From assembly GCA_963580245.1 (NCBI GenBank), contig CAUZJO010000101.1:1-17773 (forward strand): a DNA stretch of 17,773 nucleotides. Direction: 5' to 3'. This DNA comes from CAUZJO01 sp963580245 (GTDB taxonomy: Bacteria; Sumerlaeota; Sumerlaeia; MVZB01). Each line of letters starts with the position of its first letter. Positions within the stretch are counted from its first letter, which is position 1. The notes under the pieces are model-generated. The model saw only the letters and a program-made list of their open reading frames with translations, was not told the DNA's origin and did no database searches. Below are positions 6,490-13,639 of this stretch, in pieces. The translations under genes were made by a program, and so were the position numbers.

Positions 6490-7644
6490 TCAACCCAGCA
6501 CCCCGCCCATATCGGTCGAGGCGACCTTGCCGATCACGTAGCGATGGAGCGCGTGGACATCGCGGGCGAAGTGTTTGGCCTCGTCTTCGGTGACCTTCTT
6601 CTCGCGGACCAGATGGGCCAGAGCCAGGTCCAGGGTCTGCATCCCGTCGCGGCCGGTCTTCATCAGGGTGATGATGTCATCGAGGCGGTGCTTTTCGATC
6701 AGTTTGACGACCTCCGCGGTCACGATCATGATCTCGAGGGCCGCGATGCGTCCCTTGCCGGCGGCGCACCGGACCAGTTCCTGGGTGATGATCACCTTGA
6801 GGTTGGCGGCCAGTTGCTCGAGGAGCACCGGGTGTTCGGACTCGGGGAACGTGCCCAGGATGCGCTCCATCGTTTTGACGGCGCTGCTGGTGTGCAGCGT
6901 GCTCAGGACGAGCTGGCCGGTCTCGGCGGCCTGAATCGCCGTGCGCATGGTTTCAAGGTCGCGCATCTCTCCGACCAGGATCACGTCGGGGTCCTGGCGC
7001 AGGGCCTGCACCAGCCCCGAGTTGAAACTCATCACATCGTCGCCGACCTCACGCTGGTTGATGACCGAGTTTTTGTTACGGTAGACGTACTCGATAGGGT
7101 CTTCGATCGTGATGATCGAGACCTTGCGCTGGGAGTTGATACGATCGATGAGCGCGGCCAAGGTGGTCGATTTACCGCACCCGGTCGGCCCCGTCAGCAG
7201 GACCATCCCGCGGTGCAGCTCGGTAAAAGTCTCCAGGATCGGAGGCAGTTCGAGATCCTCGATATTCGGGACCTCAAGCGAGATCAGTCGCAGGACCACG
7301 GTCAGCTTGTGCCGCTCGTAGAAAGCGACCACTCGCGAGCGCACCACGTCCCGGTACTGATAGGCGAAATCGGCGCCGCGTTTCTCCTCGAACCGGGTCC
7401 GGAGCCGTTCGGGCATGATGGCGCGGATGATTTCGAGCATGTCGGCATGGTTGAGGTGGGGAAAATCGACGGGCCGCAACACCTCATCCACGCGAATATA
7501 GGGCGGGGCGTCTTCCATCAGGTGGATATCGGAGGCCCTGTATTGAACCGCCCCTTCGACCAGCTTTTCGATCAGCGCCGCGCCGCTCTCATGCGCGATA
7601 AAGCCGCCGCCTTTGTCCCCGCTCTCAGTCGTCTTGGTTTCCAT
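6490..7644 (-). CDS. pilT: PilT-type twitching/retraction ATPase (GspE/PilT family)
   Basis: 384 aa. The N-terminal domain has ASDIHLMEDAPPYIRVDEVLRPV, the usual PilT opening. The RecA-like core carries Walker A GPTGCGKST (152-160), the Asp box TIEDPIEYVY (from about 179), Walker B VILVGEMRD (221-229) and the His box STLHTSSA (248-255). It lacks the tetracysteine zinc motif of PilB/GspE assembly ATPases, so it is a retraction-type motor (PilT or PilU), which disassembles type IV pili from the cytoplasmic face. The C-terminal AIRNLIRE motif important in classical PilT is here changed to a form like EVVKLIEKHRL, which leans toward a divergent PilT or PilU paralogue. No pilus assembly genes lie in this window; the pseudopilin-like gene 2 kb downstream is the only related item. 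Confidence 0.93.
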   Translation of the reverse strand: METKTTESGDKGGGFIAHESGAALIEKLVEGAVQYRASDIHLMEDAPPYIRVDEVLRPVDFPHLNHADMLEIIRAIMPERLRTRFEEKRGADFAYQYRDVVRSRVVAFYERHKLTVVLRLISLEVPNIEDLELPPILETFTELHRGMVLLTGPTGCGKSTTLAALIDRINSQRKVSIITIEDPIEYVYRNKNSVINQREVGDDVMSFNSGLVQALRQDPDVILVGEMRDLETMRTAIQAAETGQLVLSTLHTSSAVKTMERILGTFPESEHPVLLEQLAANLKVIITQELVRCAAGKGRIAALEIMIVTAEVVKLIEKHRLDDIITLMKTGRDGMQTLDLALAHLVREKKVTEDEAKHFARDVHALHRYVIGKVASTDMGGVLG

Positions 7645-7785
7645 GCTACACCGTCTAACCTTCAGTCATTGGTTTCGGTAAGTTCGGCCGATACGAACCC
7701 GCCCGCGCGTTGTTCCGAACCATCGATTGGGAAGACATTTGAATCTTGGCGCTCGCCTCCCATTGCCCCTGGATCTATCTATCGC

Positions 7786-7938
7786 TCACGGCTCCTTGTC
7801 CTGCGTGTCGATATCGAGCGGGGCGTGCAGGTGCTCTTCGGAATGCGGCGTCGTGAAGACGCGGTAAAAGCAGTAAAAGGTCAGGCATGAGACGAAGCCC
7901 ACGCTGAGCACAAGTAAAATCCAGCCACCCGTCGTCAT
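7786..7938 (-). CDS. Single-helix small subunit of the NSS transporter (MetS-like)
   Basis: 50 aa from ATG 7938, chosen because GGGAGGG lies 8 bases before it; a longer ORF upstream runs through the intergenic repeat and has no SD. The protein is MTTGGWILLVLSVGFV at the start, one transmembrane helix (about 5-27) ending in CFYRVF, then a hydrophilic tail (HSEEHLHAPLDIDTQDKEP). Small one-helix proteins of this kind are encoded next to bacterial Na+-dependent NSS transporters, such as MetS beside MetP, where they are needed for transport activity. It is 219 bp downstream of the NSS gene on the same strand. Too short for independent evidence, but context, SD and sequence pattern agree. Confidence 0.78.
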   Translation of the reverse strand: MTTGGWILLVLSVGFVSCLTFYCFYRVFTTPHSEEHLHAPLDIDTQDKEP

Positions 7939-8008
7939 CGATCGCGCCCTCCCTAATCTATTCCATAACGCCCATCCATCGGCTTGTAAGCCGGATTCTC
8001 TCCAAAGC

Positions 8009-8131
8009 GCCTCTAAGAATGCAGTCCCGGTAGGGACGATTGCTTTCAGCCCGCCACGCAAGTGGCGGGAAATCAAACCGAAAACGAATTAGAGTCCCGT
8101 AGGGCCGACTGCAAACCGGATTCTTAGAGGC
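8009..8131. repeat. Palindromic repeat element (nested stem-loops) between the NSS gene and its small subunit
   Basis: Outer arms GCCTCTAAGAAT (8009-8020) and ATTCTTAGAGGC (8120-8131) are perfect inverses. Inner GCAGTC (8021-8026) pairs with GACTGC (8107-8112), leaving a bulge. In the centre, CCCGCCAC-GCAA-GTGGCGGG (8050-8069) is a perfect 8-bp stem with a 4-base loop. Two related GTCCC-(G)GTAGGG motifs (about 8024-8036 and 8094-8105) flank it. The layout is that of a REP/MITE-like dispersed element. Within a transcript it could fold and give different stability to the transporter and small-subunit parts of the message. Confidence 0.7.
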
Positions 8132-8157
8132 TCCCTCCAATCGCAATTCAGCCCGGT

Positions 8158-9732
8158 TCACCCCGATTCACTCTGGTGGGTGTTCGTGCCCCGCCCCGAG
8201 AGGTAAACGAGAAGCGTGAACAACAACATCACCACCAAGATAAAGCAGATCACAAACAGGACCGCATCCCCATCCTTCGGCGCCAACTTCTTGATCTCCC
8301 CAATCTTATCTGGAAGTTTTTGCCAAACCCAGACCGCGAAGATCGCTAGGAGATACACCGGCGATATATATTTTACCACGAACCAAAAGATGCGCGGAAT
8401 CCGTATTTCGGCCCCCTTTTCCAATTCCTCCCGCGCCCGATCAACTCCAAAGACCCAGCCGAAGATGATCACCTGGATCGTGGCCAATACGAAGATCAAG
8501 AGTGTCCCCACCCAAAAGTCCATCGTATCGAGCGCAATTAAGTCCTTTGACAAGTAAACCACGATTAAGCAGCCGACCGCCACAATGAAACCCAAGATCG
8601 CCACCGACGCCCGCCGCCCGATATCGAATGCTTCCTCGAGGAACGCAATCGCCGGTTGCAACATGCTCAGCGAGCTGGTCACGGCGGCCAAAAACAGCAT
8701 GAAGAACCACAGGGCACCGAAGAAATTGCCGATCGGCATCCGCGAGAAGACGGCCGGCAGCGCGTTGAAACCCACGGCGAACGTCGACTTGATGACATCG
8801 GGCGTCAGCAGGGCCGGCCCCAGAAAGATGAAGGCGACGGGGATGGTGATCAACCCGCCCAAACAGACCTCGCAGAACTCATTGGTCGAGCCGGCCGTCA
8901 GGCCCGACAACGCCACGTCGTCGTTGCGGCGCAGGTAGCTCGCGTAATTAAGGATGATGCCGAAACCGATCGAGAGACTGAAAAAGATCTGGCCCGCCGC
9001 GGCCAGCCAGACGTCTGCGTTGCGCAGTTCGGTCCAGATGCTTCCACCCTCGGGAACTTTCGGGTTCCACATGAATCCCAATGCCTCGCCGATATTAGGC
9101 AGCGTCAACACGCGCACCAGAATAATCACCGCGCAGATGATGAGAAACGGCATCGCGAACTTGCAAAACGTCTCGATGCCCTTGGAGATGCCCCGAAAGA
9201 TCAGGTAGAAATTGAACACGAAGACGATGGCGAGGATCAGAATCATGCGGCCGCTGGGGAAGCCCATCTCCCCCGCGCCGACCAGATCGGAGAAGTGGTT
9301 GGCGTAAGCCGCCATCTCGCCCCCTTCAGGGGCCGTGTTGGCGACCTCCCGCATCGCCCCGCGCGCGTAGTCAATGGCATAGGCCAGGCACCACGATTCG
9401 ATGTAGACGTAATACATGTAAATGACAACGGGGATGACCAGCGCCAGGACGCCGAAGTATTTGCTGTGGGGCCGGCGCCAGACGACGCTGAAGATACCTG
9501 GGGCGGAGTTGCGGCCGTGGGTGCCGCCGTAACGCCCCAACGTCCACTCGACCCAGATCAGCGGAATGCCGATCAGCAGCAGCGAGATGAAGTACGGGAT
9601 CATGAAAATCCCGCCGCCGTTAAGCGCGGCCTGACCGGGGAAGCGCAGGAAGTTGCCCAGACCCACGGCCGAACCGGCCACCGCCAGGATCACGCCGATC
9701 TTCGAACCCCAATTCTCGCGATTTTTCGCCAT
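8158..9732 (-). CDS. Sodium-dependent transporter, NSS (SLC6/LeuT) family
   Basis: 524 aa with about 12 hydrophobic helices. The N-terminus has the family signature NWGSKIGVILAVAGSAVGLGN followed by FLRFPGQAALNGGG (helix 1 unwound region with Na+ and substrate sites), then FMIPYFISLLLIGIPLIWVEWTLGRYGG. Further on are FFSLSIGFGIILNYASYL (helix 6 region) and LFMLFLAAVTSSLSMLQP (helix 8, Na+-site residues). NSS proteins import amino acids or other small amines using Na+. Bacterial members with a downstream one-helix protein, as here, include methionine/alanine importers; the actual substrate is unknown. ATG start at 9732 with no strong SD. Its C-terminal tail ends 220 bp before the small-subunit start, with the palindromic element between. 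Confidence 0.95.
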   Translation of the reverse strand: MAKNRENWGSKIGVILAVAGSAVGLGNFLRFPGQAALNGGGIFMIPYFISLLLIGIPLIWVEWTLGRYGGTHGRNSAPGIFSVVWRRPHSKYFGVLALVIPVVIYMYYVYIESWCLAYAIDYARGAMREVANTAPEGGEMAAYANHFSDLVGAGEMGFPSGRMILILAIVFVFNFYLIFRGISKGIETFCKFAMPFLIICAVIILVRVLTLPNIGEALGFMWNPKVPEGGSIWTELRNADVWLAAAGQIFFSLSIGFGIILNYASYLRRNDDVALSGLTAGSTNEFCEVCLGGLITIPVAFIFLGPALLTPDVIKSTFAVGFNALPAVFSRMPIGNFFGALWFFMLFLAAVTSSLSMLQPAIAFLEEAFDIGRRASVAILGFIVAVGCLIVVYLSKDLIALDTMDFWVGTLLIFVLATIQVIIFGWVFGVDRAREELEKGAEIRIPRIFWFVVKYISPVYLLAIFAVWVWQKLPDKIGEIKKLAPKDGDAVLFVICFILVVMLLFTLLVYLSGRGTNTHQSESG

Positions 9733-10142
9733 CGTCGATCACGCCGGAGGTTATCAGAGTGGAACAAGCGACACGGAAGGCGACGCCGACAGCGATAGAG
9801 TGCGCGTCGAGGGGGGTATTATCAAGCGCAATTCACGCCCGGCGGGGACGGACGCGTGCGATTCGGAACTGCGATTGTGAAGGGTGACGGGTTGGGAGTT
9901 GTAGACCGCCGAGGACCTTCTGATCGGCTCTCGGCTCCCGTCCTCGTCTCTCGTCCCTCGGATTTTTCGCGGATCGATCGGGGCTTCCCACGTCGATAAT
10001 CTCTTGTTCGACTGATCGAGGACGAGGGACGAGGATGAGAGCCGAGAGCCGATTATCAATGAAGACGGGAACCCTTCATCGGCGCGGGGATTAGTTCCCA
10101 AGACTGAATCATTGCCAGGACTGGCCGTCCCGGCGACCCCCT
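9733..10142. other. Intergenic region of 410 bp dominated by a long inverted repeat
   Basis: No convincing coding region. The left part (9733-9922) is the presumed upstream region of the NSS gene, where no clear promoter can be picked. The middle holds the inverted repeat annotated separately. The right part (10054-10142), after the signal peptidase stop, shows only weak dyads and no U-tract terminator. Confidence 0.6.
9923..10053. repeat. Long imperfect inverted repeat (about 37-bp arms)
   Basis: The left arm 9923-9960 begins ATCGGCTCTCGGCTC and continues with CCTCGTC/TCGTCC-type units. The right arm 10017-10053 is its near-perfect reverse complement, ending GAGCCGAGAGCCGAT. There are about four differences over 37 bases and a 56-bp spacer. 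The arms are built from short GACGAGG/GAGCCGA-like units. A transcript through here would form a very stable hairpin, so it could end or protect the signal-peptidase operon message, or be a small non-autonomous mobile element. Confidence 0.8.
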
Positions 10143-10772
10143 TCAATCCTCATCTTTCAGCACCAGGATGCCTTTGAGCCAGGTGAGGGGGATAGGGCCG
10201 AAATGGCGGCTGTCCATACTGCCCATCCGATTGTCGCCCACCAGGAAAAACTCGTCGGCCTGGAGAAACCACGCGTTGTCGGGCGTGGAGCGGTCCGGAT
10301 AGTCTCCCTGGGGTGGATCGCTGCGCGCGCCATCAACGTAGAGGTAACCGCCGCGCGTTTCCACGCGGGCCGGACCGCGCACGACCGCGCGTTTGATCAA
10401 TAGCGTTTTGGGAGCCTCGGGCCGGGAGAAAACAACGATGTCGTCCACCAGATATTGCTTGGGCTGAACCACCAGCAGTTTGTCGCCCTCGTTGAGCGTG
10501 GGCGCCATCGAATTCGAGATGACTTCAAACCTACGGATCTGGCCGGTCATGACCTCGTAGAGTAAGGTCAAGACAAATGCCAGAACACCCACGCCGATCA
10601 CCGTGCGCCAGACCGGGATCCGGCGACGGGGCAAGGGGGCATGGGCACTCATTTGAATTGAAGGCATGGGTCTGTGGAGCGGGGGGGATCCGGACCGCAG
10701 TGGGATATCTGGAGCCGGACCCAATATGGAAGTCTGGTCCGCGGCCACCTTTTGGTCAATGGTGGTTAACAC
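10143..10772 (-). CDS. lepB: Type I signal peptidase
   Basis: 209 aa from GTG 10772. A Pro-rich cytoplasmic N-terminus is followed by one transmembrane helix (about 55-73: TVIGVGVLAFVLTLLYEV), then the S26 catalytic domain: the nucleophile in ISNSMAPTL (Ser88), the general base in LLIKRAV (Lys127), and the conserved box GDNRMGSMDSRHFGPI (from 179). It cleaves signal peptides from exported proteins on the outer face of the inner membrane. Short among signal peptidases, but all key residues are present. The start is uncertain: GTG 10772 is 6 bp after the upstream gene's stop but has a weak SD. Internal ATG codons (for instance at MPSIQ, residue 36) would trim the N-terminus without touching the helix. 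It is probably co-transcribed with the two exported-protein genes upstream. Confidence 0.93.
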   Translation of the reverse strand: MLTTIDQKVAADQTSILGPAPDIPLRSGSPPLHRPMPSIQMSAHAPLPRRRIPVWRTVIGVGVLAFVLTLLYEVMTGQIRRFEVISNSMAPTLNEGDKLLVVQPKQYLVDDIVVFSRPEAPKTLLIKRAVVRGPARVETRGGYLYVDGARSDPPQGDYPDRSTPDNAWFLQADEFFLVGDNRMGSMDSRHFGPIPLTWLKGILVLKDED

Positions 10773-10778
10773 ATTCCG

Positions 10779-11723
10779 TTATAACTTACGAGTGCGCTGA
10801 AATTCCTGGAGCATGGTAACGGCGCGCCGAATACGCCGGATACAGTCGTCGTATGCGCCGCGTTTGAGATCGTCTCGCGCCACCTGTAAATAAAACCCGG
10901 CGTGTTTGCCCGCTTCGGGAATCGAGCAGATGCCCGCGCGGATGGTGAGCCGCGGACGCCGGCCGTGATCCTTGACCAGCCGCCGTGTGGTGACGCGAAT
11001 CTCCTTAAGTTCGGTCGGCAGCGAGAGGAAACAAACCTCGCGCCGAGGCTGGCGGGCCGGCAGATAAATCTTCCGGTTGAATTCCATCTTGGTCTTATTG
11101 ACGTCGATGACGGCCAGGTAGGTCACCTCGACATCGCTGTTGTTGACCCTCAAGTCAATCGCGGTGACGGCGGGAATGGGCTTTTGCAACGTGATCACTA
11201 GTTCCCGGCCATCCGCATCCGGGATCTTCCTGCTCGAAACGTTCTTCCACCGATAGTGCGGCAACGTCGGGTGGGCGCGGTCCACGCGCCGGACGTATTG
11301 GATGATCGATTGGAGCATCTGGTCCAGGTGGCGGACCTTGCGCTCGCTCGGCTCCCGCTCGGCCGCCCCCTCGAGATCGCGTCTCACCTGGCCCAGCATC
11401 AGGCGCGATTCATAGATCGACAACGGTGGGATGATATTGGGCAGCGGGGGCGGCGGCTGTCGATCGCCCTCGGCGGTCTCGGGCGGCTGGCTCAGTTCGA
11501 TCTCGCGGGGGGTCGGCGAGGGCTGGGGGGACTCGGATTGGGCCGCGGCCTGGTGAGGCGCCGACATGGCCGCCCAGACCATCAGTGCCATGCCCAACCA
11601 AACGAGACAGGCCGCGGGGCGAACCCGGACGCGCCTGCGCGCCTGTAGCGCACCCGCGCGGAGGCCGCGGGCGCGACTTAGAATGATACGGGCGACCCGC
11701 CGCGATTTTGGATAGGCACTCAC
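10779..11723 (-). CDS. Exported protein of unknown function
   Basis: 314 aa, not recognised. A very basic N-terminus (about 1-35, many Arg) precedes a hydrophobic core (ACLVWLGMALMVWAAM, 38-53) and HQAAAQ, a likely signal-peptidase site near 61. This is followed by a Pro-rich linker with PPPPLPNIIPP, a helical section with LMLGQVRRDLEGAA and HLDQMLQSIIQYVRRVD, then a beta-rich region (about 170-265: LVITLQ, AVTAIDLRVNN, VEVTYLAVIDV, FNRKIYLPA, TIRAGICSI). The last 35 residues (ARDDLKRGAYDDCIRRIRRA) look like one TPR-type helix pair. The long Arg-rich N-region is unusual for a signal peptide, so the GTG start (no SD) may be too far upstream. The gene lies 6 bp before lepB and 150 bp after the cohesin-like gene. 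Periplasmic or envelope location is inferred. Confidence 0.72.
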   Translation of the reverse strand: MSAYPKSRRVARIILSRARGLRAGALQARRRVRVRPAACLVWLGMALMVWAAMSAPHQAAAQSESPQPSPTPREIELSQPPETAEGDRQPPPPLPNIIPPLSIYESRLMLGQVRRDLEGAAEREPSERKVRHLDQMLQSIIQYVRRVDRAHPTLPHYRWKNVSSRKIPDADGRELVITLQKPIPAVTAIDLRVNNSDVEVTYLAVIDVNKTKMEFNRKIYLPARQPRREVCFLSLPTELKEIRVTTRRLVKDHGRRPRLTIRAGICSIPEAGKHAGFYLQVARDDLKRGAYDDCIRRIRRAVTMLQEFQRTRKL

Positions 11724-11873
11724 GCTTGCTCGAACCTGGAACGGAAAACGGAAGAACCGGTCCCGATCGCCGAAGGATTCACAATCTATTGAGACACCGC
11801 CCCGCCCGCAATGGTTTGCCTGAAGGCGCGGATTAATGGGACGACTCAGAGTGCGATGAGGAGGCGGGGGGCC

Positions 11874-13541
11874 TTAGCCGCCGCGCAGATCGAGCGGCTG
11901 GACGATGACCTCCGTCCCGTGCAGGACTTGCTCGGCCACCTCGAGGTCGCTGCCCAGCAGCGACAGCCCGCCGCGGGTCACGTCGGTGCAGCGGCGGCCC
12001 GAACTGAATGGATCGGCGCATTCGAACAAGAACCGCGTCCTTCCCGCGTCGCGCTTCATCCGATAGACGAGCCGCGCCACCGTCCCCGAAGGGTAAGGAT
12101 AGGGCGCGGTCATCGACCCCATGCGATAATCAATCGTGCCTTCAACGGGATTGACCTCGTTGAGGCCGTGATAGTCAAACGGGAAGTCCTTGTGAAAGTC
12201 CCCGTCGAAGAGGTTCAGGCCTTGCGAGATATAGTTGTCCGCGTCGGCGTCCAGCATCTTGATGGCACTGGGGTCGTAGCGGATGCGAATCCGCAGCTCG
12301 TCGAACAATTCGCGGTTGGGGTTGATCAGGACCACGTCGGCGGTCGAAACCTGATCGGTCCCCACCGACGATTCGCGCGCCACGATCGCCAGCCGGATGC
12401 GCCGATCCTCATCGAATTCGGTGATGTCCATCGTGTCGCGCATGTCGCTGACCAAGCGCATGCCGACTTCGCCTTCTTGTTGCGCGCCGACTCGCACGAG
12501 CATGCTCACTCGCGAATGGTTGCCCAGGTTGGTGCGCTGGATCAGGTTACTTCCGCCCGAAAGAACCTCGACGGCCTGCCCTTCGGGCGCGCGGAATTCG
12601 AGGTGCGTCTCGAGGGCCGGCGTGAGGGCCCGCCAGTGGAGAACCACCAGGTCGCTCACCGTCTCGTCCCGCGCGTTGGGCAGGTCGCCTCGGATCTGCA
12701 AATGACCCCTTTGCGGCCAACGCTGGACCTGTGCCCCCGCCGGATCGTTGATCCCCAGGGGCCCCAGATCGACCCAGTCCGGTTCCAGCACGTCGGGGTC
12801 ATACTGGACCCACAGATTGACGCCATTGACCGGCGCCCGTTCGTGGTTGTACATCACCAACTTGGTGCTGAAAAGGTCCCCTTTCTTGACGTGAAGGTGG
12901 GTAGGGAAGAAATAGACGGTGTTCTCGCGGATTTCGCGATTGAACTTGATCGCGGGCAGGGCAATACCCTTGCTCGCCTTCCTGCCTCCGCCGCCCTTGG
13001 AGGCCTGTCGCCGCACCACGGTGGACTTGCCCTGGGCGCGCGCGCGGGCCGGGGCGCCGGCCACGCTGCCGGCCTCGTCAACCTTCGCGTCGCGGTCCCC
13101 TCGGCGGCCGCGCCGATCGTGACGGCTACTACTCCTGGAGCGACGCCCGTCACGCTCGTCGCGGTCGCGGCGGCCTCGGCGATCACGACTGTCACCACCG
13201 TAGCGGTCGTTGGAGCCGCCGCGCCTCAAGCGGTCATTGCGTCCGAAGCGGTTGCTCTGGCCAGAGCGACCGGTCTGACCAAATCCTCGACTAGATTGTT
13301 GGTTGAAGGAATTGAATCCGCCGTTCCTGTTGTAGTTCTGGGAGTAAGGCTGGTTATATCTCTGATTGTAGCCCGGATTGTAGCCGGGGTTATAGCCCCT
13401 ATTAGGGATCGGCTGTTGATTTTGGTTCGGCGGCGGGGTGACCGGCGTCGTTTGGGTCTGCCCCCAAGCGGGCGGCAGGGGCCAACCCGCCAGGACGACG
13501 AGCGCGAGGCAACTCAGGACTTTGGGTGTTCGACGGAGCAT
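11874..13541 (-). CDS. Exported protein with basic low-complexity region and two cohesin-like domains
   Basis: 555 aa from ATG 13541, chosen because a signal peptide starts there (VLSCLALVVLAGWPLPPAWG, cleavage near 27-28) and because a longer ORF to 13856 would overlap the end of nadB. Residues 31-80 are Asn/Gln/Tyr-rich with GYNPGYNPGYNQ-type repeats. Residues 85-155 are rich in Gly, Arg, Asp and Ser (RDRRGRRDRDERDGRRSRSSS), resembling disordered RGG/RS segments. Two similar beta-rich domains follow: about 212-330 (VKKGDLFSTKLVMYNHERA, VNLWVQYDPDVLEP) and about 385-530 (VSTADVVLINPNRELFDEL, IRIRYDPSAIKML, then TIDYRM and GTVARLVYRM). The pattern of paired strands with YDPxxL matches cohesin domains, which bind dockerins or scaffold surface proteins. 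No dockerin is seen. Likely an envelope adhesion or scaffold protein; domain call by pattern only. Confidence 0.75.
   Translation of the reverse strand: MLRRTPKVLSCLALVVLAGWPLPPAWGQTQTTPVTPPPNQNQQPIPNRGYNPGYNPGYNQRYNQPYSQNYNRNGGFNSFNQQSSRGFGQTGRSGQSNRFGRNDRLRRGGSNDRYGGDSRDRRGRRDRDERDGRRSRSSSRHDRRGRRGDRDAKVDEAGSVAGAPARARAQGKSTVVRRQASKGGGGRKASKGIALPAIKFNREIRENTVYFFPTHLHVKKGDLFSTKLVMYNHERAPVNGVNLWVQYDPDVLEPDWVDLGPLGINDPAGAQVQRWPQRGHLQIRGDLPNARDETVSDLVVLHWRALTPALETHLEFRAPEGQAVEVLSGGSNLIQRTNLGNHSRVSMLVRVGAQQEGEVGMRLVSDMRDTMDITEFDEDRRIRLAIVARESSVGTDQVSTADVVLINPNRELFDELRIRIRYDPSAIKMLDADADNYISQGLNLFDGDFHKDFPFDYHGLNEVNPVEGTIDYRMGSMTAPYPYPSGTVARLVYRMKRDAGRTRFLFECADPFSSGRRCTDVTRGGLSLLGSDLEVAEQVLHGTEVIVQPLDLRGG
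13363..13398. repeat. 12-bp tandem repeat encoding Gly-Tyr-Asn-Pro
   Basis: Three degenerate copies of a 12-base unit (such as TTGTAGCCCGGA read on the plus strand) encode GYNPGYNPGYN on the minus strand at the start of the low-complexity region of the cohesin-like protein. Such repeats expand or contract by slippage in frame. Confidence 0.7.
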
Positions 13542-13639
13542 CAACAGGTTTCGGTCTTCAGGATGGTTCGGCGGGCCGCTCGGATCGTGATACAACGGCC
13601 TCGCCACCGTGAATATCCAACGCCAAGAATACCACAAAC

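Noticed and set aside
5794..7890. 698-codon open frame on the plus strand
   Set aside because: Antisense to the SSS, small-protein and PilT genes. Its His/Asp/Gln/Gly-heavy composition is typical of the shadow of GC-rich genes, and it shows no domains.
7979..8010. Match to the conserved 3' end of RNase P RNA (AGAAxCCGGCUUA read on the minus strand)
   Set aside because: Only about 180 bases lie between the neighbouring genes, too short for RNase P RNA, and the other conserved region (GAGGAAAGUCC) is missing. A related CCGGATTCT motif recurs in the nearby repeat.
8656..9798. 380-codon open frame on the plus strand
   Set aside because: Complement of the NSS transporter, whose family motifs are unmistakable.
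13363..13398. Regular repeats considered as a CRISPR array
   Set aside because: The units are 12 bp and contiguous with no spacers, and they encode a GYNP peptide repeat.
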